Positions 5,443 to 6,731 of a stretch of 6,731 nt of DNA are shown here, piece after piece. Both the position numbers and the translations under genes were made by a program. The notes beneath the pieces are model-generated. The model did no database searches. It was not told the origin of the DNA and saw nothing but the letters and a program-made list of their open reading frames with translations. Source of the stretch: Micrococcales bacterium (GTDB lineage Bacteria; Actinomycetota; Actinomycetes; Actinomycetales; Dermatophilaceae); the NCBI GenBank assembly GCA_003132125.1, contig PKWT01000134.1:5904-12634 (forward strand), written 5' to 3'. How positions within the stretch are numbered: the first letter of the stretch is position 1; each line of letters begins with the position of its first letter.

Positions 5443-6577
5443 CAGGGTCGAGACGTTTCTGGTGGCCCCTCGGTGGTTGTTCGTGCGGATCGAGACCGAC
5501 GCCGGTGTTGTCGGCTGGGGCGAGGCGAGCCTTGAGGGGCACTCGGATGCGGTGCGCACGGTTGTTGCGCAGTTTGCCGAGCACCTCGTCGGTAGTGACC
5601 CCGCGTGCATCGAGGACCACTGGCAGGTCCTGACGAAAAGTGGCTTCTACCGCGGCGGTCCGATTCTTGGCAGCGCCGTGTCCGGCGTCGACCAGGCGTT
5701 GTGGGACATCAAGGGCAAGACCCTTGGCGTCCCTGTATACGAACTGCTCGGCGGGGCGGTCCGCGACCGCATCCGGATGTACGGCTGGGTCGGCGGCGAC
5801 GACCCGAGCGGCGTCGCCGAGGCCATCCAGGCGCAGCTCGACGTCGGGATGACCGCGGTCAAGATGAATGCCTCCGGCTCGATGGGTCCGCTGGGCACGG
5901 TGGCCGAGATCGACGGCGTCCTGGAGCGGGTGGCCGCGGCACGCGAGGTGCTGGGACCGGACCGGGATGTTGCCGTGGACTTTCATGGGCGCCTGACGCT
6001 GGCCAACGCCCGCCGCATCGCACCACTGCTGGAGCCGTTGCGTCCGTTCTTCATCGAGGAGCCGGTCGTCCCCGAGAACTCTCACCTCATCGCGCAGCTC
6101 GCGCAGGCGACATCCATCCCGATTGCCACCGGGGAGCGGCTGTACAACCGGCAAGACTTCCTGCCGGTGCTTCAGGCCGGGATCGCCGTGGCCCAGCCCG
6201 ACGTCTCCCACGCGGGTGGAATCTCGGAAGTCCGCCGCATCGCGGCCATGGCAGAGGTCTACGACGTCCAGCTCGCCCCACACTGCCCCCTTGGCCCGAT
6301 CGCGCTCGCCGCGTGTCTGCAGGTGGGCTTCGCCACCCCCAACCTCCTGATCCAGGAAGAGAGCATCGGGATTCACTACAACCAGGGTGCCGAGGTGCTG
6401 GACTACGTGCTTGACAAGGCACCACTGAAGTTCGTGAACGGCAACATCGAGAGACTCACCGGTCCTGGGCTGGGCATCGAGATCGATGAGGCGGCCGTGC
6501 GCGCGGCGGACGCGCGCGGGCACGTCTGGCGCACGCCGGTGTGGCGCCATGCGGACGGAGCCCTGGCGGAATGGTGA
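5432..6577 (+). CDS. dgoD: D-galactonate dehydratase (enolase superfamily, DgoD type)
   Basis: This 381-aa Mg-dependent enzyme is expected to remove water from D-galactonate to give 2-keto-3-deoxy-D-galactonate. From memory it aligns nearly end to end with E. coli DgoD, including the PRW-x-F start region, GVVGWGE (25-31), FYRGGPIL (72-79), DQALWDIKGK (87-96), WVGGD (119-123) and the WRHADGALAEW C-terminus. Metal ligands fit D183, E209 and E235. Catalytic histidines fit H185 (in DFHGR) and H284 (in PHCPLGP). The ATG lies inside the kinase gene with a strong GAAGGAG (5416-5422) nine bases upstream, so coupling is likely. Its stop is overlapped by the aldolase start. The close relatives gluconate and fuconate dehydratases look less likely because the DgoD motifs are so well kept, but substrate remains inference. 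Confidence 0.93.
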   Translation: MRISRVETFLVAPRWLFVRIETDAGVVGWGEASLEGHSDAVRTVVAQFAEHLVGSDPACIEDHWQVLTKSGFYRGGPILGSAVSGVDQALWDIKGKTLGVPVYELLGGAVRDRIRMYGWVGGDDPSGVAEAIQAQLDVGMTAVKMNASGSMGPLGTVAEIDGVLERVAAAREVLGPDRDVAVDFHGRLTLANARRIAPLLEPLRPFFIEEPVVPENSHLIAQLAQATSIPIATGERLYNRQDFLPVLQAGIAVAQPDVSHAGGISEVRRIAAMAEVYDVQLAPHCPLGPIALAACLQVGFATPNLLIQEESIGIHYNQGAEVLDYVLDKAPLKFVNGNIERLTGPGLGIEIDEAAVRAADARGHVWRTPVWRHADGALAEW

Positions 6578-6731
6578 CCCCGGTTCCCAGCGACTTTCTC
6601 ACCGAGCTCGCACAGGAGCGACTGCTCGTCATCATCCGCGGTACAGACCCTGAGGCCGCCATTGCGACCTCGCTCGTCCTGCTCCGGTCAGGTATCCGGT
6701 TCCTTGAGGTGTCACTGGTCACGGCGGATGC
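6571..6731 (+). CDS. KDPG/KDPGal-type aldolase, N-terminal part (cut by window end)
   Basis: Only the first 53 codons are present. The reading frame encodes an N-terminal helix, then LLVIIRGTDPEAAIA and a G-x-x-FLEVSLVTAD segment, the opening beta-alpha units of the 2-dehydro-3-deoxy-6-phosphogluconate / -galactonate aldolase family (Eda, DgoA). With the ATG at 6571, R23 in IIRG and E46 in LEVSL match the conserved phosphate-site Arg and catalytic Glu; the Schiff-base lysine lies beyond the edge. Of two adjacent starts, ATG 6571 and GTG 6574, the ATG is preferred because GGAG at 6557-6560 is ten bases upstream. It overlaps the dehydratase by 7 bases. The expected reaction is cleavage of a 2-keto-3-deoxy-6-phospho sugar acid to pyruvate and glyceraldehyde 3-phosphate. 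KDPG versus KDPGal preference cannot be judged from this fragment. Confidence 0.88.
   Translation, partial: MVTPVPSDFLTELAQERLLVIIRGTDPEAAIATSLVLLRSGIRFLEVSLVTAD

Noticed and set aside
5399..6550. A 383-codon open frame antisense to the dehydratase gene
   Set aside because: It is a shadow frame created by high GC at third codon positions. Its translation is Arg/His/Gly/Asp-rich low-complexity sequence with no recognisable family, while the plus-strand frame is a clear DgoD protein.
1..6731. Search for a novel defence, mobile or RNA-guided system
   Set aside because: All reading frames with real coding character belong to known metabolic, transport or regulatory families. No transposase, integrase, spaced repeat array or structured RNA gene was seen.

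Overview
The window is a compact catabolic locus from a high-GC bacterium, most likely an actinobacterium. Supporting signs are the strong G/C bias at third codon positions, frequent GTG starts, very tight gene packing, and an ABC sugar importer with no ATPase gene of its own, a common actinobacterial arrangement. The exact genus cannot be read from the sequence.

Layout. Two genes lie on the minus strand at the left: a FadR-type GntR regulator (about 766-1560) followed by a short-chain dehydrogenase/reductase (5-769), overlapping by 4 bases. A divergent control region (about 1561-1689) separates them from a plus-strand operon. That operon encodes a lipoprotein solute-binding protein (1690-2991), two MalF/MalG-type permeases (3107-4030, 4027-4896), a gluconokinase-family kinase (4900-5442), a DgoD-type galactonate dehydratase of the enolase superfamily (5432-6577), and the first 53 codons of a KDPG/KDPGal-type aldolase (6571 to the window end). 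All junctions after the binding protein are overlaps or 3-base gaps, except the 115-base spacer 2992-3106, which holds a long stem-loop and a 12-base tandem repeat.

How it fits together (inference). The importer brings in a sugar or sugar acid. The SDR may oxidise or reduce it, the dehydratase turns an aldonate into a 2-keto-3-deoxy acid, and after phosphorylation the aldolase splits the product into pyruvate and glyceraldehyde 3-phosphate. The regulator, which carries the WN-x-x-DP-x-V-x-x-W segment I associate with sugar-acid-responsive FadR proteins such as DgoR, probably controls both transcription units. The dedicated 2-keto-3-deoxygalactonate kinase (DgoK) is not in the window; the only kinase is of the GntK family.

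I see no mobile element, CRISPR array, tRNA or rRNA, and no gene-free stretch longer than about 130 bases. The locus is largely ordinary catabolism. The most notable points are the kinase substitution, the spacer structure, and the unresolved start and operator of the regulator.
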